Assembly (NCBI GenBank): GCA_963838495.1
Contig: CAWIRC010000001.1
Coordinates: 2,356,001-2,420,000 of the forward strand
Direction of reading: 5' to 3'
DNA from: JBEKIK01 sp963838495
GTDB lineage: Bacteria; Planctomycetota; Planctomycetia; Pirellulales; Thermoguttaceae
DNA: 64,000 nt
Below are positions 55,084-64,000 of this stretch, piece by piece. The position numbers and the translations under genes were made by a program. Numbering within the stretch: the first letter of the stretch is position 1; every line of letters begins with the position of its first letter. The notes under the pieces are model-generated. The model saw nothing but the letters and a program-made list of their open reading frames with translations. It did not search any database and was not told the DNA's origin.

Positions 55084-56065
55084 TTAATCATTCATTGCGG
55101 CGCGGATGGCGTCGAGCACTTTGGCTTGGGCCGATTCCAGGGGCCCGTCGATGGACAGTCCGGCCGCTTTGAGATGCCCGCCGCCGCCGAATTTTTCGGC
55201 CAAGGCGGCGCAATCCAGGTCGCAGCGGCTGCGGAGGCTGACCTTGAAACCGCCTTTTGGCTGCTCGACGAAGATCACGGCCATTTCGGTGCCGCCGACC
55301 GCCAGGGTGAGGTTGATGACGTCTTCGCTGTCGGAGGGCAGTGCGCCGGTGGTACGAAAATCCTCGTTTACAATGTAAGTGTGAATCAGGCGGCCGCCCA
55401 GCTCCGCCTGCGCGGCTGAGGGTGCGGCCTATGAGGCGCAAGCGGGCCAGGGAGTCGTTTTCATAAAGATTTTTATAGATTTGATCGGGATTGGCTCCGG
55501 CTTGGGCCAGACGGGCGATCAAGGTGAAGGTCTCGGCGGTGGTCGAGGCGAAGCGGAACCAGCCGGTATCGGTGGCCACGGCCACAAATGCCGCCCGGGC
55601 CACCTCCGGCGTAATGGGCGCATTTAATTGATCTGCGGCCTCGATCACCAGCCGGCCGGTGGCCTCGGCGTCAATGTCCTTGAATACCACCGCGCCCAGG
55701 TCATCCTCGCTCAGGTGATGGTCGATCACCACCTTCAGCGCCTTTGTCGAGCGGACTACGTCGGCCATCGAACCGAGTTGGGCCCATGCCGAAGTGTCGA
55801 GGATGACAAGCACCTCGCGGTCGGCGAGTTGATCTGGCGCTACATCGGCGCCGAGTCTTTTGAATTTTTTTTCACGGTCGATGAATTGCAGATCGGGCGG
55901 GATGGAAAAGGCGTTGCACACCAGCACGTCCTTGCCCAGACTTTGCAGCGCCTCGGCCATGGCGGCTTCGCATCCCAGGGCGTCGCCGTCGGGGCGGATG
56001 TGGGTGGTCAGCATGAATCGCTGGTGACGGCCGACGATTTCGACAAAGCGGGACCAATCGAGCAT
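55084..56065 (-). CDS. DHH/DHHA1 phosphoesterase (NrnA-like), one frameshift
   Basis: Bacterial NrnA-type nanoRNase/pAp phosphatase. The DHH domain has HIRPDGDALGCE (two metal Asp), VLVILDTSAWAQLG (third Asp) and KVVIDHHLSEDD (DHH). The DHHA1 domain ends with FGGGGHLKAAGLSIDG. An extra base near 55415 splits it between RLRLIGRTL and AAQAELGGRLIHTYIVNEDF. Joined length about 326 residues is normal; the stop is at 55084-55086. Role: degrading 2-5 nt RNAs and 3'-phosphoadenosine 5'-phosphate, the latter relevant next to sulfur genes. Followed upstream by ribF. Confidence 0.87.
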
Positions 56066-56145
56066 GATTAAGTTTTCAGTTGTCAGTTTACAGTTTTCAG
56101 TTCATTATATTCGAGGGAAAGGACGGCATAAAACCGCAAGGGATT

Positions 56146-57090
56146 TTATTCTATTATCTCGTTTACCGATTGTGCGGCAATTGCCCGGGAGGCGGCGACG
56201 TCCGAGGCCATTTGCTCGATCAAAGCCGTGACGGAATCGAACCGCTTAGTTTCCCTTAAACGGGTGAAAAAGTCAACCTGAAGGGTGCGATTGTATATAT
56301 CGCCTTGGAAATCGAGCAAAAAAGCCTCGACTTTCAGGGCGGATTCGTCAAAAGTCGGATTGGCGCCGATGCTGACGGCGGCCGGGAACGCCGCCTGATC
56401 GACCCATGCCCGGCCGGCATAAATTCCATCGGGCGGGAGCAGGGTATCGACACCGGCGAGGTTGGCGGTGGGAAAGCCGAGCCTTGCTCCGCGGCCCGCC
56501 CCGCGAATTACAAGGCCGCGGATGCGATAAGGCCGGCCCAGCATTTGCCGAGCTTCGGGCATGTGGCCCTGGATGATCAATGCCCGAATTTTCGAACTGG
56601 ACACGACCTGGCCGTCAACATCGATCGGGTCGGCGACTTCCAAGCGCATGCGCGAGCCGGCGCAGAAATTCATGAGGACATCCAGGGTACCGGCGCGATT
56701 TCGGCCGAAGAAGAAATTCGGGCCCTCGAGCATTGCCTTGGCGGCGAGTTTGCCGAGAATGATGCGCTGGAAAAATTGCCCGGGATCGAGTTCCAAAAAG
56801 GCCCGGTCGGGCGGATAAATCAGCACCGCGTCGGCCCCGAGTTGGGCGAGAATTTCGGCCTTCAGCTCGTTCCAGATGAGCGGCTGCGGGGCGGCGTCGG
56901 GGCGAAGGATCCAGGCTGGATGGGGATCGAAGGTGAAGACGACCGCCGGGCCGCCGATTTCGTCCGCCAGTTTGCTGAGCCGCTCGATCAGCCGCGCATG
57001 GCCGAGGTGCACGCCGTCGAAATTGCCGATTGTCACGGCGCCGCCGCGCAGCTCGTCGGGAAAATCGTCCAGGTTGCGGAGCAGTTTCAA
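56146..57090 (-). CDS. ribF: Bifunctional riboflavin kinase / FAD synthetase
   Basis: Makes FMN and FAD. 314 residues: the N-terminal FAD-synthetase nucleotidyltransferase with TIGNFDGVHLGHARLIERL and PNFFFGRNRAGTLDVL, and SSKIRALIIQGHMPEARQML; the C-terminal flavokinase with YRIRGLVIRGAGRGARLGFP (GxxxGRxxGFPTAN) and GIYAGRAWVD. Length is standard. Upstream of the DHH gene; these two are neighbours in many bacteria (with rbfA and truB), which supports co-transcription here. Confidence 0.95.
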   Translation of the reverse strand: MKLLRNLDDFPDELRGGAVTIGNFDGVHLGHARLIERLSKLADEIGGPAVVFTFDPHPAWILRPDAAPQPLIWNELKAEILAQLGADAVLIYPPDRAFLELDPGQFFQRIILGKLAAKAMLEGPNFFFGRNRAGTLDVLMNFCAGSRMRLEVADPIDVDGQVVSSSKIRALIIQGHMPEARQMLGRPYRIRGLVIRGAGRGARLGFPTANLAGVDTLLPPDGIYAGRAWVDQAAFPAAVSIGANPTFDESALKVEAFLLDFQGDIYNRTLQVDFFTRLRETKRFDSVTALIEQMASDVAASRAIAAQSVNEIIE

Positions 57091-57340
57091 AATTTCACCA
57101 ACCTACTATTATTTGGAAATGCAACACGGAGGCACGGAGGACACGGAGAAATCTATTAAATTTCAGGTAAATAATATCATAAAAAAATCACAAACGCGCT
57201 CGCCGATCAATCTTCGGCATGTGCCCGCTTGCGGTTGAACGAAAATACCTATTTTTAAATAACCAAACTTATTAACATCCCTTATTCTTTTTTTATTGTT
57301 CTCCGTGGGCTCCGTGCCTCGGTGTTGATTAACCCTTTTT
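57091..57340. repeat. Spacer with CGGAG-type inverted repeats
   Basis: ACACGGAGGCACGGAGGACA (57122-57141) and the inverse TTCTCCGTGGGCTCCGTGCC (57298-57317) sit 150 bases apart. Between them is an AT-rich stretch. It is the same arrangement as in 51197-51496. Confidence 0.65.
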
Positions 57341-58140
57341 TCATTCACTGCTTTCCGACGATTTGGACTGTTCGCTCAGGCGGCGGATTTCGTCGCGGAG
57401 CTGGGCGGCCTCCTCGAAGTTCTCGGCGGCCACGGCCTCTTCCAGCTTGTGCCGCAAGAGGTTGATTCTGCTTTTGGGGCGGGCGGCGGCGGCCTGCTCC
57501 TCCCGGCTGATGATCTCGTCGCGCCAGCGCTCCAGGCTCACCAATTCGACGCATTCTTCGGCGCGGTGGCTCTGGTTGTATTCCTCCAGGAAATCGCGGA
57601 TGGCTTCGATGCCGGCCTCGATCGCCCGCAGCCCCTCGGCAAAGGCCCGCTGCGCCAAAAGCGGCGTGGCCACGGCCCGGGTGTGCATCATTTGCAAGTA
57701 GGGGCGCCACTGGTCGAACTGCAATTTGATGCGGTCGTCGCCGGCATGGGCGCGGATAAAAGCGAAGAGGCGGAGATTGCGCTGGGTGTCGCGGGCGCAA
57801 AGTTCGTACAAATCCAAATGCCAAAAACTCAAGTAGCGGTGATAATATTGAACGCTTTCGCGCCACAACTGGGCGCAATCCTCGGGCTTGAGCTCCATGG
57901 CCGGGCCGTCGGGATTGGCCTCGTCGTGCGAGCCTGCTTGTGCTCGTAATATTCCAGCCAGGATTCATAGCCCTCGGGCCTAAGTCCGTCGGGCCGGCCG
58001 TCCATTTCCATTTGCAGCAGGCCCAGGTCCACGCGCAATTGGATTTTGCTGCGGCCGTCGTCGCCGTGCACGATGCGGACCATCACCTCGTCGGGCTGGT
58101 ACATCCATTCATTCAGGAGGTTGGTAATATCCTTGGACAT
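57341..58140 (-). CDS. UVR-motif protein, one frameshift
   Basis: About 265 residues from the ATG read from 58140 (SKDITNLLNEWMYQPDEVMV). One missing base near 57932 separates EYYEHKQAR from DEANPDGPAMELKPEDCAQL; the second frame covers 57341-57898. The C-terminus is a UVR motif, LRHKLEEAVAAENFEEAAQLR (about 225-250), the UvrB-UvrC interaction helix pair also found in McsA and Clp ATPases. The rest is an all-helical domain of planctomycete-specific look. It starts 13 bases after metX-metW, so it is probably in the same transcript. Role unknown. Confidence 0.75.
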
Positions 58141-58153
58141 GCGTTTGAATCCG

Positions 58154-60031
58154 TTATTTGCCCAGCACGACGATGGCCAGATCGGCGTTGAGATTTGGAT
58201 CGTCAAGGACTTGCGTGTCGGCTTCGGTGTCCAGGGCGATTTGTTGGAGAATCTGAAAACCGTGTTCGCGGCAGAACTCCTGGAAATCGGCGATGGAGAG
58301 GAAGCGGACGTTTGGCGTGTCGTACCAATGGAAGTTTTGCAGGGCATGGCCGTGGGGGGAGCGGCCCTCGTCGCTGAGTTGCCGGCGGTGGCCCTTGTAG
58401 GCGACGTTGGGGAAACTGACGATGCTGCGCCGCCCGACGCGGAGCATGTCGGCCAGCACGCGCGGGGCGTCGAGCACGGTTTGCAGGGTTTGCGAGAGGA
58501 CGACGAAATCGAACTGGCCGTCGGCAAAGGCGGGAAGGCCCTGGTTCAGGTCGGCGTGGACCACGTCCAGCCCGCGGCGGACGCAGGCCAGGATGGCTTG
58601 TTCGTCGAGTTCGATGCCCATCACGCGGCAAGGACCGCGATCGCGCAACCGGGCCAGCAATCCGCCGGTGCCGCAGCCCAGGTCCAAAACGCTGGAACCG
58701 GGCGGGATCAGTTCCAGAATCGTGTTGTAGTCCAGGCGGTGATGATGGAAAATGCTTCTGGGGCCATGGGCGCGGGCTTCGCCTTCAAGCGACGGCAATA
58801 AATTATTTCCAGGACGAATGGCCTCACCCTCACCCTGACCCTCTCCCGACCAAACTTCGTTCGGTGCCCGGAGAGGGGAGTTTTCTAAATTGGCCAGGAA
58901 AGCGGCCATCAATTCGCCGTAGGTTTTCAGGTCGTTGGGCAACAAAAAGGCGTCGTGGCCGCAGTCGGTGCGCACGTTGCAATAGCTGACGGGCTTGTCA
59001 TCGGCGATCAAGGCATCAACCAACTGTTGCGTTTGAAAAGGAGGAAAGAGCCAATCGCTGGTAAAACTCATCAGCAACCAGCGGCAGGCGGACGGTCGGA
59101 AGGCTTGGATTAGCTTTTCCCTTGTATCGCCCAGATCGAAGAGGTCGATGGCCGTGGTCAAAGTAATGTAACTGTTGGCGTCGAAGCGCTCGCCGAAACG
59201 GTCGCCCTGATACGCCAGGTATGAGCCGACGGAGAACTTGGTTTCGAACTGGGTTTGAATTTCGCGCGGAGCCAGCCTGAGGGCGTCGAATTTTTGCGTC
59301 ATCGCCTCCAGGGAGAGATATGTGATATGTCCCAACATGCGGGCGATGGCCAGGCCGACCACGGGACCCGAGCCTTGATCGTAGTATTGCCCATCTTGAA
59401 AGGCGGGATCGCGGATGATGGCGTTGCGCCCGACTATGTCGAAGGCCATGGCCTGGCTGGTGAGCCGGGCCGAGGTGCCGACGGCGATTGCCCCGGCCAG
59501 CCGATCACTATAGCGAATGGCCCAGTTAAGCACCATGTTCCCGCCCAGTGATGCGCCCACTGCGCCGCGGAGCCGGCGGATGCCCAAATGATCGACGAGC
59601 AGGCGCTGGGCATCGACGATGTCGGCCACGGTGATCACGGGAAAGTCGGCGCCGTATGGGCGGCCGGTTTCGGGATTAACGCTGCCTGGGCCGGTGGTGC
59701 CGCGGCATCCGCCTAGAATATTCGGGCAGACGACGAAGTAGCGGTCGGTGTCGATGGCCTTGCCGGGCCCGACGGCTATGTCCCACCAGCCGGGATCGTC
59801 GGCGTCGTCGTGCCGGGCGACGTGCGAATCGCCGGAAAGGGCGTGGCAGATCAAGACGGCGTTGTCGCCCCGGGCGTTCAGCCGTCCGTAGGTTTCGTAG
59901 GCCACGGTTACCTGCGGCAAACGCCCGCCCAGTTCCAGTTCCAAGGGTTCATCGAACGTCACATGCCGGGCGTACTTGAGCGGCCGGGCATGACGGAGGC
60001 TATCGCTGCTTTCAAAAAGATCGGTATCCAT
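58154..60031 (-). CDS. metX: Homoserine O-acetyltransferase fused to MetW
   Basis: 625 residues in one frame. Residues 1-383 are MetX, an alpha/beta hydrolase that acetylates homoserine: catalytic Ser161 in GASLGG, Asp326 in FTSDWLFP, His359 in DCGHDAFLL, plus NILGGCRGTTGPGSVNPETG. Residues 429-625 are MetW, a methyltransferase-fold partner: LELIPPGSSVLDLGCGTGGL, GIELDE and FPNVAYKGHRRQL. The linker (384-428) begins with SPLRAPNEVWSGEGQGEGEA, the translation of repeat A11. MetX and MetW are neighbours in many bacteria; here they are joined. Followed by the UVR-motif gene, preceded by metY. Confidence 0.92.
   Translation of the reverse strand: MDTDLFESSDSLRHARPLKYARHVTFDEPLELELGGRLPQVTVAYETYGRLNARGDNAVLICHALSGDSHVARHDDADDPGWWDIAVGPGKAIDTDRYFVVCPNILGGCRGTTGPGSVNPETGRPYGADFPVITVADIVDAQRLLVDHLGIRRLRGAVGASLGGNMVLNWAIRYSDRLAGAIAVGTSARLTSQAMAFDIVGRNAIIRDPAFQDGQYYDQGSGPVVGLAIARMLGHITYLSLEAMTQKFDALRLAPREIQTQFETKFSVGSYLAYQGDRFGERFDANSYITLTTAIDLFDLGDTREKLIQAFRPSACRWLLMSFTSDWLFPPFQTQQLVDALIADDKPVSYCNVRTDCGHDAFLLPNDLKTYGELMAAFLANLENSPLRAPNEVWSGEGQGEGEAIRPGNNLLPSLEGEARAHGPRSIFHHHRLDYNTILELIPPGSSVLDLGCGTGGLLARLRDRGPCRVMGIELDEQAILACVRRGLDVVHADLNQGLPAFADGQFDFVVLSQTLQTVLDAPRVLADMLRVGRRSIVSFPNVAYKGHRRQLSDEGRSPHGHALQNFHWYDTPNVRFLSIADFQEFCREHGFQILQQIALDTEADTQVLDDPNLNADLAIVVLGK
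58821..58879. repeat. Family A repeat, copy A11, in the MetX-MetW linker
   Basis: GCCTCACCCTCACCCTGACC, CTCTCCCGACCAAACTTCGT, TCGGTGCCCGGAGAGGGG. Variant core AAACTTCGTTCGG: both arms changed (C to A on the left, G to T on the right) so that the pair is kept. Confidence 0.88.
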
Positions 60032-60276
60032 TAAATGTCTGAGATTTTTACTTCAAGGCGAGAAATGAAAATGGATGTGCATGTAATCTTTTTAAGGGAT
60101 TAATCAATTTTCAACATATCAATATACCATCTAATTCGCATATCCCAAAGGGCGGCTTAAAGGCCCAAATTAAAACCCCCGGTGTGATCACCGGGGGCTA
60201 AATTTCCGCACAAACGCAGCGTTTTTTATGTGCTAAAAGCCCCCCCAAAATTCACAACATAAAAGCTGGCCGCCTT
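60032..60276. repeat. Spacer with palindrome D4
   Basis: D4 at 60172-60204: CCCCCGGTG / CACCGGGGG arms, TGAT loop, then GCTAAAT. The rest is AT-rich and must include the metX-metW promoter if it is not co-transcribed with metY. Confidence 0.75.
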
Positions 60277-61575
60277 CTATTGCGAGGCCTTCAGGGCTTG
60301 ATCCAAATCGGCCTTGATGTCCTGGATGTCCTCCAGGCCCACGCTGACGCGGACGTAATCGTCGGTAATGCCGGCGGCCTTGAGCTCCTGGGGCGATTGC
60401 TGGCTGTGGGTGGTGCTGGCCGGGTGGATGACCAGGGTCTTGGCGTCGCCGATATTGGCCAGGTGGGAGGCGAGTTTTACGGATTCGATGAATTTTTTTG
60501 CCGCCGCATGGCCGCCTTTCACGCCGAAGCCCAAAATCGCGCCGCAGCCGCGGGGCAGGTATTTTTGGGTCATTTTATAATCGGCGTGCGAGGGCAGGCC
60601 CGGATAGTTCACCCAGGCCACCAGGGGATGCGCCTCCAGGAATTTTGCCACGGCCAAGGCGTTTTCGCAATGCCGGGGCATGCGCAAATGAAGCGTTTCC
60701 AGGCCTTGGAGGAAGAGGAAGGCGTTAAAGGGGCTAAGCACACCGCCCACGTCGCGGAGCCAATGCGTACGGCAGGTGATGATGTAGCACAACTGCCCCA
60801 CGGCTTGATGGAAAATCGTGCCGTGGTAGGAGGGATCGGGCTCGGTGAACTGCGGCCATTTTTTCGGCTCCCTGGACCAGTCGAACCGTCCGGAGTCGAT
60901 AATCGCCCCGCCGATGCTCGTGCCATGGCCGCCGATGAACTTGGTCAAACTATAAACGGCGATGTCGATGCCGTAATCGAAGGGCTTGAACAAGACGGGC
61001 GTGAGTACTGTGTTGTCGCAGACAATGGGCAGGCCGTGCGCGTGGGCAACCTCTGCAAGGGCCTGGTAGTCGAGCACGTCGTTTTTGGGATTGGCTATTG
61101 ATTCGACATACACGGCCCGGGTGTTGGGCCGGATGGCGGCGGCAACTTCTTTGGGATTTTTGGCGTCGACGAAACTTACGTCGATGCCCAAGCGCTTGAA
61201 GGTTTGTCCCAAAAGGGTAATAGTGCCGCCGTAAAGGGCGGCCGCGGAAACGATGTGCCCGCCGGCATGGACAAGGTTCCAGAGGGCCACGGAAATGGCG
61301 TGCTGCCCGCTGGCAAGGGCCAAGGCGCCGACGCCGCCCTCCAAGGCAGCCAGGCGCTGCTCCAAGACATCGGTGGTGGGATTCATCAAGCGGGTATAAA
61401 TCCAACCCATTTCCTTTAGCGCGAAAAGGTTGGCGGCGTGTTCTGTGCTTTTGAACACGTAACTTGTAGTCTGATGGATGGGCATGGCCCGGGAACCGGT
61501 ATTCGGATCGGGCTGCTGCCCGGCGTGCAAGGCCAACGTGCCTAGACCCGGCGACGGAGTTTGTGAATGATCCAT
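60277..61575 (-). CDS. metY: O-acetylhomoserine sulfhydrylase
   Basis: PLP enzyme of the Cys/Met metabolism family; makes homocysteine from O-acetylhomoserine and sulfide. 432 residues, the usual length for MetY. Signatures: TSYVFKSTEHAANLFALKEM (active-site Tyr region), YTRLMNPTTDVLEQRLAALE, and the PLP Lys in SLTKFIGGHGTSIGGAIID. The long insertions typical of MetY against MetB are present. Substrate supply is MetX next door, sulfide use links to cysK. Co-directional with metX-metW, 245 bases upstream. Confidence 0.94.
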   Translation of the reverse strand: MDHSQTPSPGLGTLALHAGQQPDPNTGSRAMPIHQTTSYVFKSTEHAANLFALKEMGWIYTRLMNPTTDVLEQRLAALEGGVGALALASGQHAISVALWNLVHAGGHIVSAAALYGGTITLLGQTFKRLGIDVSFVDAKNPKEVAAAIRPNTRAVYVESIANPKNDVLDYQALAEVAHAHGLPIVCDNTVLTPVLFKPFDYGIDIAVYSLTKFIGGHGTSIGGAIIDSGRFDWSREPKKWPQFTEPDPSYHGTIFHQAVGQLCYIITCRTHWLRDVGGVLSPFNAFLFLQGLETLHLRMPRHCENALAVAKFLEAHPLVAWVNYPGLPSHADYKMTQKYLPRGCGAILGFGVKGGHAAAKKFIESVKLASHLANIGDAKTLVIHPASTTHSQQSPQELKAAGITDDYVRVSVGLEDIQDIKADLDQALKASQ

Positions 61576-61864
61576 GGTAGTTTTCCTGGGAAAAATGGGT
61601 TTGAGGATGTATTTATTATCCTGGTTCGTTCAAAGGAATCAAGCCGGTGGTTTTTCCTTGTAAAACCACAAGCGGCTTGTTCGTCAAAGGCAATAACTTA
61701 GAGCTTCTAACAGAATGAAATGAAACGGGATTTTGTGTGCCACTGCTTGGTCACAAGCAGTGTTTTTTCGCTGTTTTTGACGGCACTGCTTGCAAGCAGG
61801 GCACCGACCGAAGGTTGGTCGTGGCACACGTCATTTTGTTAGACGCTCTTAGGGCAAAAATAAT
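61576..61864. repeat. Spacer with repeat B4
   Basis: Upstream of metY. Contains CACTGCTTGGTCACAAGCAGTG (split: CACTGCTTGGTC, ACAAGCAGTG; 61741-61762) and B4 at 61782-61828: GGCACTGCTTGCAAGCAGGG then CACCGACCGAAGGTTGGTCG, TGGCAC. B4 is the intergenic relative of the aceF copies. AACCACAAGCGGCTTG (about 61667-61682) is a decayed family F palindrome. Confidence 0.8.
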
Positions 61865-62296
61865 TCAAATTTGAGGATCGAAGCGCCAGTTCCAGATCCA
61901 GTACCAATAATCCTCTATGAGTTGAAAATTGGGACTGTTTTCCTCGACTTCCAAGTCGACCAAGGGGGCTTCGATCTCTTGCTCGGCTTTGCGGCCCGTG
62001 CAAATCAGGCCGAAGTATTCCTGGCGCCGGCGGGCATCATCCGGTTCGAGGAGTGCGAGGACCTTAACTTGCGAATAGGCCGGCTGGCGATAATAACCGA
62101 TTTCCTCGGTGAGCCGGGCCTCGAAAGGGAAGGAAAGATTCGCGGCAAGATATTCGAAATACTTGCGCAGCCACTTAATGCCCACGTTGGGAAGGGGGCC
62201 TTTTTCAATCCCAAGGGCGACGCGGATTCGTTGTTCTTGTTTGTATAATTCCATGAATATTGGATTTTTCGAGAGCTTGTGAGGGCGCGGCGGCAC
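61865..62296 (-). CDS. Conserved small protein of unknown function
   Basis: 143 residues from a GTG read from 62296 that overlaps the cysK stop by one base (TAGTG), so it is translationally coupled to cysK. It has a basic start (PPRPHKLSKNPIFMELY), then WLRKYFEYLAANLSFPFEAR and YSQVKVLALLEPDDARRRQE, and an acidic, aromatic end DYWYWIWNWRFD. The central LSFPFEAR...VKVLALLEPDD...GLICTGRK region resembles a small beta-rich family I recall from planctomycetes annotated as calcium-binding, but I cannot verify that. The cysK coupling suggests a role in sulfur metabolism only by position. Confidence 0.7.
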   Translation of the reverse strand: MPPRPHKLSKNPIFMELYKQEQRIRVALGIEKGPLPNVGIKWLRKYFEYLAANLSFPFEARLTEEIGYYRQPAYSQVKVLALLEPDDARRRQEYFGLICTGRKAEQEIEAPLVDLEVEENSPNFQLIEDYWYWIWNWRFDPQI

Positions 62297-63255
62297 TAGC
62301 GTTTATCCGCCGCTTCGCCGTCCGATTCCTGGTATAGTGGAGTGGACAAATACCGTTCGCCAAAACTGGCGGCAATGGTGACAATGATTTTCCCGCGGTT
62401 TTCGGGCTTTCCGGCCGTGCGCACGGCGGCGGCTACGTTTGCGCCGGTGCTGATTCCGCCCAGGATGCCTTCCTCGCGGGCCAAGCGCCTTGCCCAGGCA
62501 AAGGCCTCGTCGTTGGTCACCGTTTCTACGCCGCTTAGGAGGGCGGTGTCGAGGTTTATGGGAATGAAGCCTGCGCCGATGCCTTGGATCTTGTGTGGCC
62601 CGGGCTTGCCCCCGGAGATCACCGGCGAATCCACTGGTTCGACGGCTATCGCCCGAAACTTGGGATTCTTTGCCCGAATATAACGAGTTATTCCGGTGAT
62701 AGTTCCGCCCGTGCCCACGCCTGCGACGATCACGTCGATTCGTCCGCCGGTGTCTTCCCAGATTTCTTTACCGGTGGTTTTTTCGTGGATTTCGGGATTC
62801 GCCGGGTTGTCGAACTGCTGCGGCATCCAACTGTTGGGAGTCGACGCCACGAGTTCTTGTGCCCTGGCAATGGCGCCCTTCATACCGTCTTTGGCGGGCG
62901 TGAGAACCAGTTTTGCACCCAAAGCCTGCAACATGCCGCGGCGCTCGAAGCTCATCGACTCGGGCATGGTCAGCGTCAAATCATAGCCTTTTGCCGCGGC
63001 CACGAAGGCCAAGGCGATGCCGGTGTTGCCGCTTGTAGGCTCGATGATCTTGGTCTCGCGAGTGAGGATTCCTTTCTTCTCGGCGTCCTCGATCATCGCC
63101 CGGCCGATGCGGTCCTTCACACTGGAAAACGGATTGAAGAATTCCAACTTCAGCAGCACCGTGGCATATCCGGGCGGGACAATTTGATTAAGCTTCACCA
63201 GCGGCGTATTGTATGTCGTTTGGATAATGTCGGAATATATTTCTTTGCGTGACAT
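62296..63255 (-). CDS. cysK: Cysteine synthase A
   Basis: O-acetylserine (thiol)-lyase, joining sulfide to O-acetylserine. 319 residues; PLP Lys in NPFSSVKDRIGRAMI (about residue 42), phosphate and substrate loop PTSGNTGIALAF, VAGVGTGGTITGITRYIRAK (PLP phosphate), and ISTGANVAAAVR near the end. Length and motifs match CysK. Overlaps the next gene by one base. Together with MetY and MetX-MetW it makes a sulfur assimilation neighbourhood. Confidence 0.94.
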   Translation of the reverse strand: MSRKEIYSDIIQTTYNTPLVKLNQIVPPGYATVLLKLEFFNPFSSVKDRIGRAMIEDAEKKGILTRETKIIEPTSGNTGIALAFVAAAKGYDLTLTMPESMSFERRGMLQALGAKLVLTPAKDGMKGAIARAQELVASTPNSWMPQQFDNPANPEIHEKTTGKEIWEDTGGRIDVIVAGVGTGGTITGITRYIRAKNPKFRAIAVEPVDSPVISGGKPGPHKIQGIGAGFIPINLDTALLSGVETVTNDEAFAWARRLAREEGILGGISTGANVAAAVRTAGKPENRGKIIVTIAASFGERYLSTPLYQESDGEAADKR

Positions 63256-63348
63256 GGCAATCAGTCCTTTTTTCTGGAAATTATAATGTACGGCAAATCG
63301 CCCCCCGGCCCACGCTCTCCCAAGGGACGATGGGAGAGCTCGATATGT

Positions 63349-64000
63349 TTAGTATTCATATTTCAACTGCAACCAGCAGGCGCTGTTTTCTTGGGTATTT
63401 GCAAGCTGGCCAAAAATACCGTAGCCAGCGACCAGCGTGGCATGATTGCTGAGGATGTACCCCAGGTCAAAGGCGTGCCAATTGTTTTCAGCGCCGATCA
63501 GGGGGTCCAATCCGTTGGTGTACGGATTGGTCTGGCCGCGGAATTCGTAGGCCACCACGACTTTGTCCGACGGCAGGTAGACGACGTTGCCCTCGAAGCT
63601 GGCGTGATACGCATCGCCGAAGCCAAGAAAGCCCATATCCGCCGCCTGGCTAAGGCGCAGACCGGCCGTTAAGATCAGCGGCCTGCCGAGAACATCGGGC
63701 GGAATCGTCTTCGTGGCAGTCAAAGTGAAATCGGTGCCGTTTTCGCGGCAATACCCGATATCCTTCAGCGCGCACCCTAGGCGGTTGCTGATGCCGGCAA
63801 TACAGCTATTGTATTTGAAATGGACGCCTGCCGTGACGGCGGGCGCGGCGAAACCGCCGATGGACGTGTCTTCTTTCACCAGCAATCCGCGTATGTTGAA
63901 GGTGTGGAGCCAAACGTCGCTCTGGTTGATGTCCACGGCGGTGGCCTGGCTGATATCGCTTGGCAGCGTACCCAAACCGAATCGATCGGCGCCGTATCCG
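63349..64000 (-). CDS. DUF3034-type outer-membrane protein, 5' end outside
   Basis: Frame open from the window edge, read as GYGADRFGLGTLPSDISQAT, to the stop at 63349. About 217 residues of the C-terminal part are present. Alternating hydrophobic strands (LHTFNIRGLLVKEDTSIGGF, AYHASFEGNVVYLPSDKVVV, LVAGYGIFGQLANTQENSAC) and the terminal WLQLKYEY ending in an aromatic residue suggest an outer-membrane beta-barrel. The pattern matches my memory of DUF3034 proteins of planctomycetes. The signal peptide is not in view. Function unknown. Confidence 0.7.
   Translation of the reverse strand, partial: GYGADRFGLGTLPSDISQATAVDINQSDVWLHTFNIRGLLVKEDTSIGGFAAPAVTAGVHFKYNSCIAGISNRLGCALKDIGYCRENGTDFTLTATKTIPPDVLGRPLILTAGLRLSQAADMGFLGFGDAYHASFEGNVVYLPSDKVVVAYEFRGQTNPYTNGLDPLIGAENNWHAFDLGYILSNHATLVAGYGIFGQLANTQENSACWLQLKYEY

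Overview
The window reads as chromosomal DNA from a member of the Planctomycetota, probably close to the Pirellulales. The evidence is a DUF1559 pseudopilin-like protein beside a lipoprotein with a carboxypeptidase-regulatory-like fold, a DUF6800-type mini-protein, a long DUF11 repeat protein, a DUF3034-type outer-membrane protein, and the gene order glmU-prs-rplY-pth-rpsF-ssb-rplI-dnaB. The bulk is GC-rich. No rRNA, tRNA, CRISPR array or transposase was found.

Layout. 1-4113 (minus): end of glucuronate isomerase, flagellar stator motA-motB, a BrkB/YihY membrane protein. 4392-9428: site-2 protease, DUF1559 protein with a long leader, a lipoprotein, Ndk and superoxide dismutase. 9511-20444 (minus): Nudix hydrolase, YbaK, ValRS, citramalate synthase, pyruvate dehydrogenase E2 and E1. 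20656-30673: phosphohexomutase, a seryl-tRNA synthetase fused to an RmuC nuclease domain, M20 peptidase, ClpS, MtaB, a DUF6800-type protein, an ADP-forming acyl-CoA synthetase/GNAT protein. 31019-35023 (minus): SDR, NCS2 permease, MFS transporter. 35063-37969: a 2.7 kb AT-rich island between two copies of the dnaB 3' end, with a novel helical-repeat protein. 37870-44698 (minus): replication/translation cluster. 44958-50310 (plus): DUF11 protein, ComB, GlyRS, a Tyr-rich secreted protein. 50408-58140 (minus): a zinc-ribbon membrane protein, Rieske and cytochrome b/c, a Spy-like protein, DHH phosphoesterase, RibF, a UVR-motif protein. 58154-63255 (minus): sulfur amino-acid synthesis (MetX-MetW fusion, MetY, a small protein, CysK), then a DUF3034 protein cut by the window edge.

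Two things cut across the window. First, many short palindromic repeat families fill the intergenic spaces, and one superfamily (hairpin core with a cUUCGg loop) also lies in frame inside protein genes (mtaB, valS, aceF, metX-metW) and supplies the end of ybaK. This resembles the Rickettsia palindromic elements in behaviour. Second, about 21 single-base frameshifts break 16 genes, several of them essential. Most look like indel errors of the assembly rather than gene decay, so coordinates below join the frames and name the shift.

The strongest biological oddities are the SerRS-RmuC fusion, a cytochrome b that has lost both ligands of one haem b and carries PEWA instead of PEWY, the in-frame palindromic elements, and the dnaB-flanked island.
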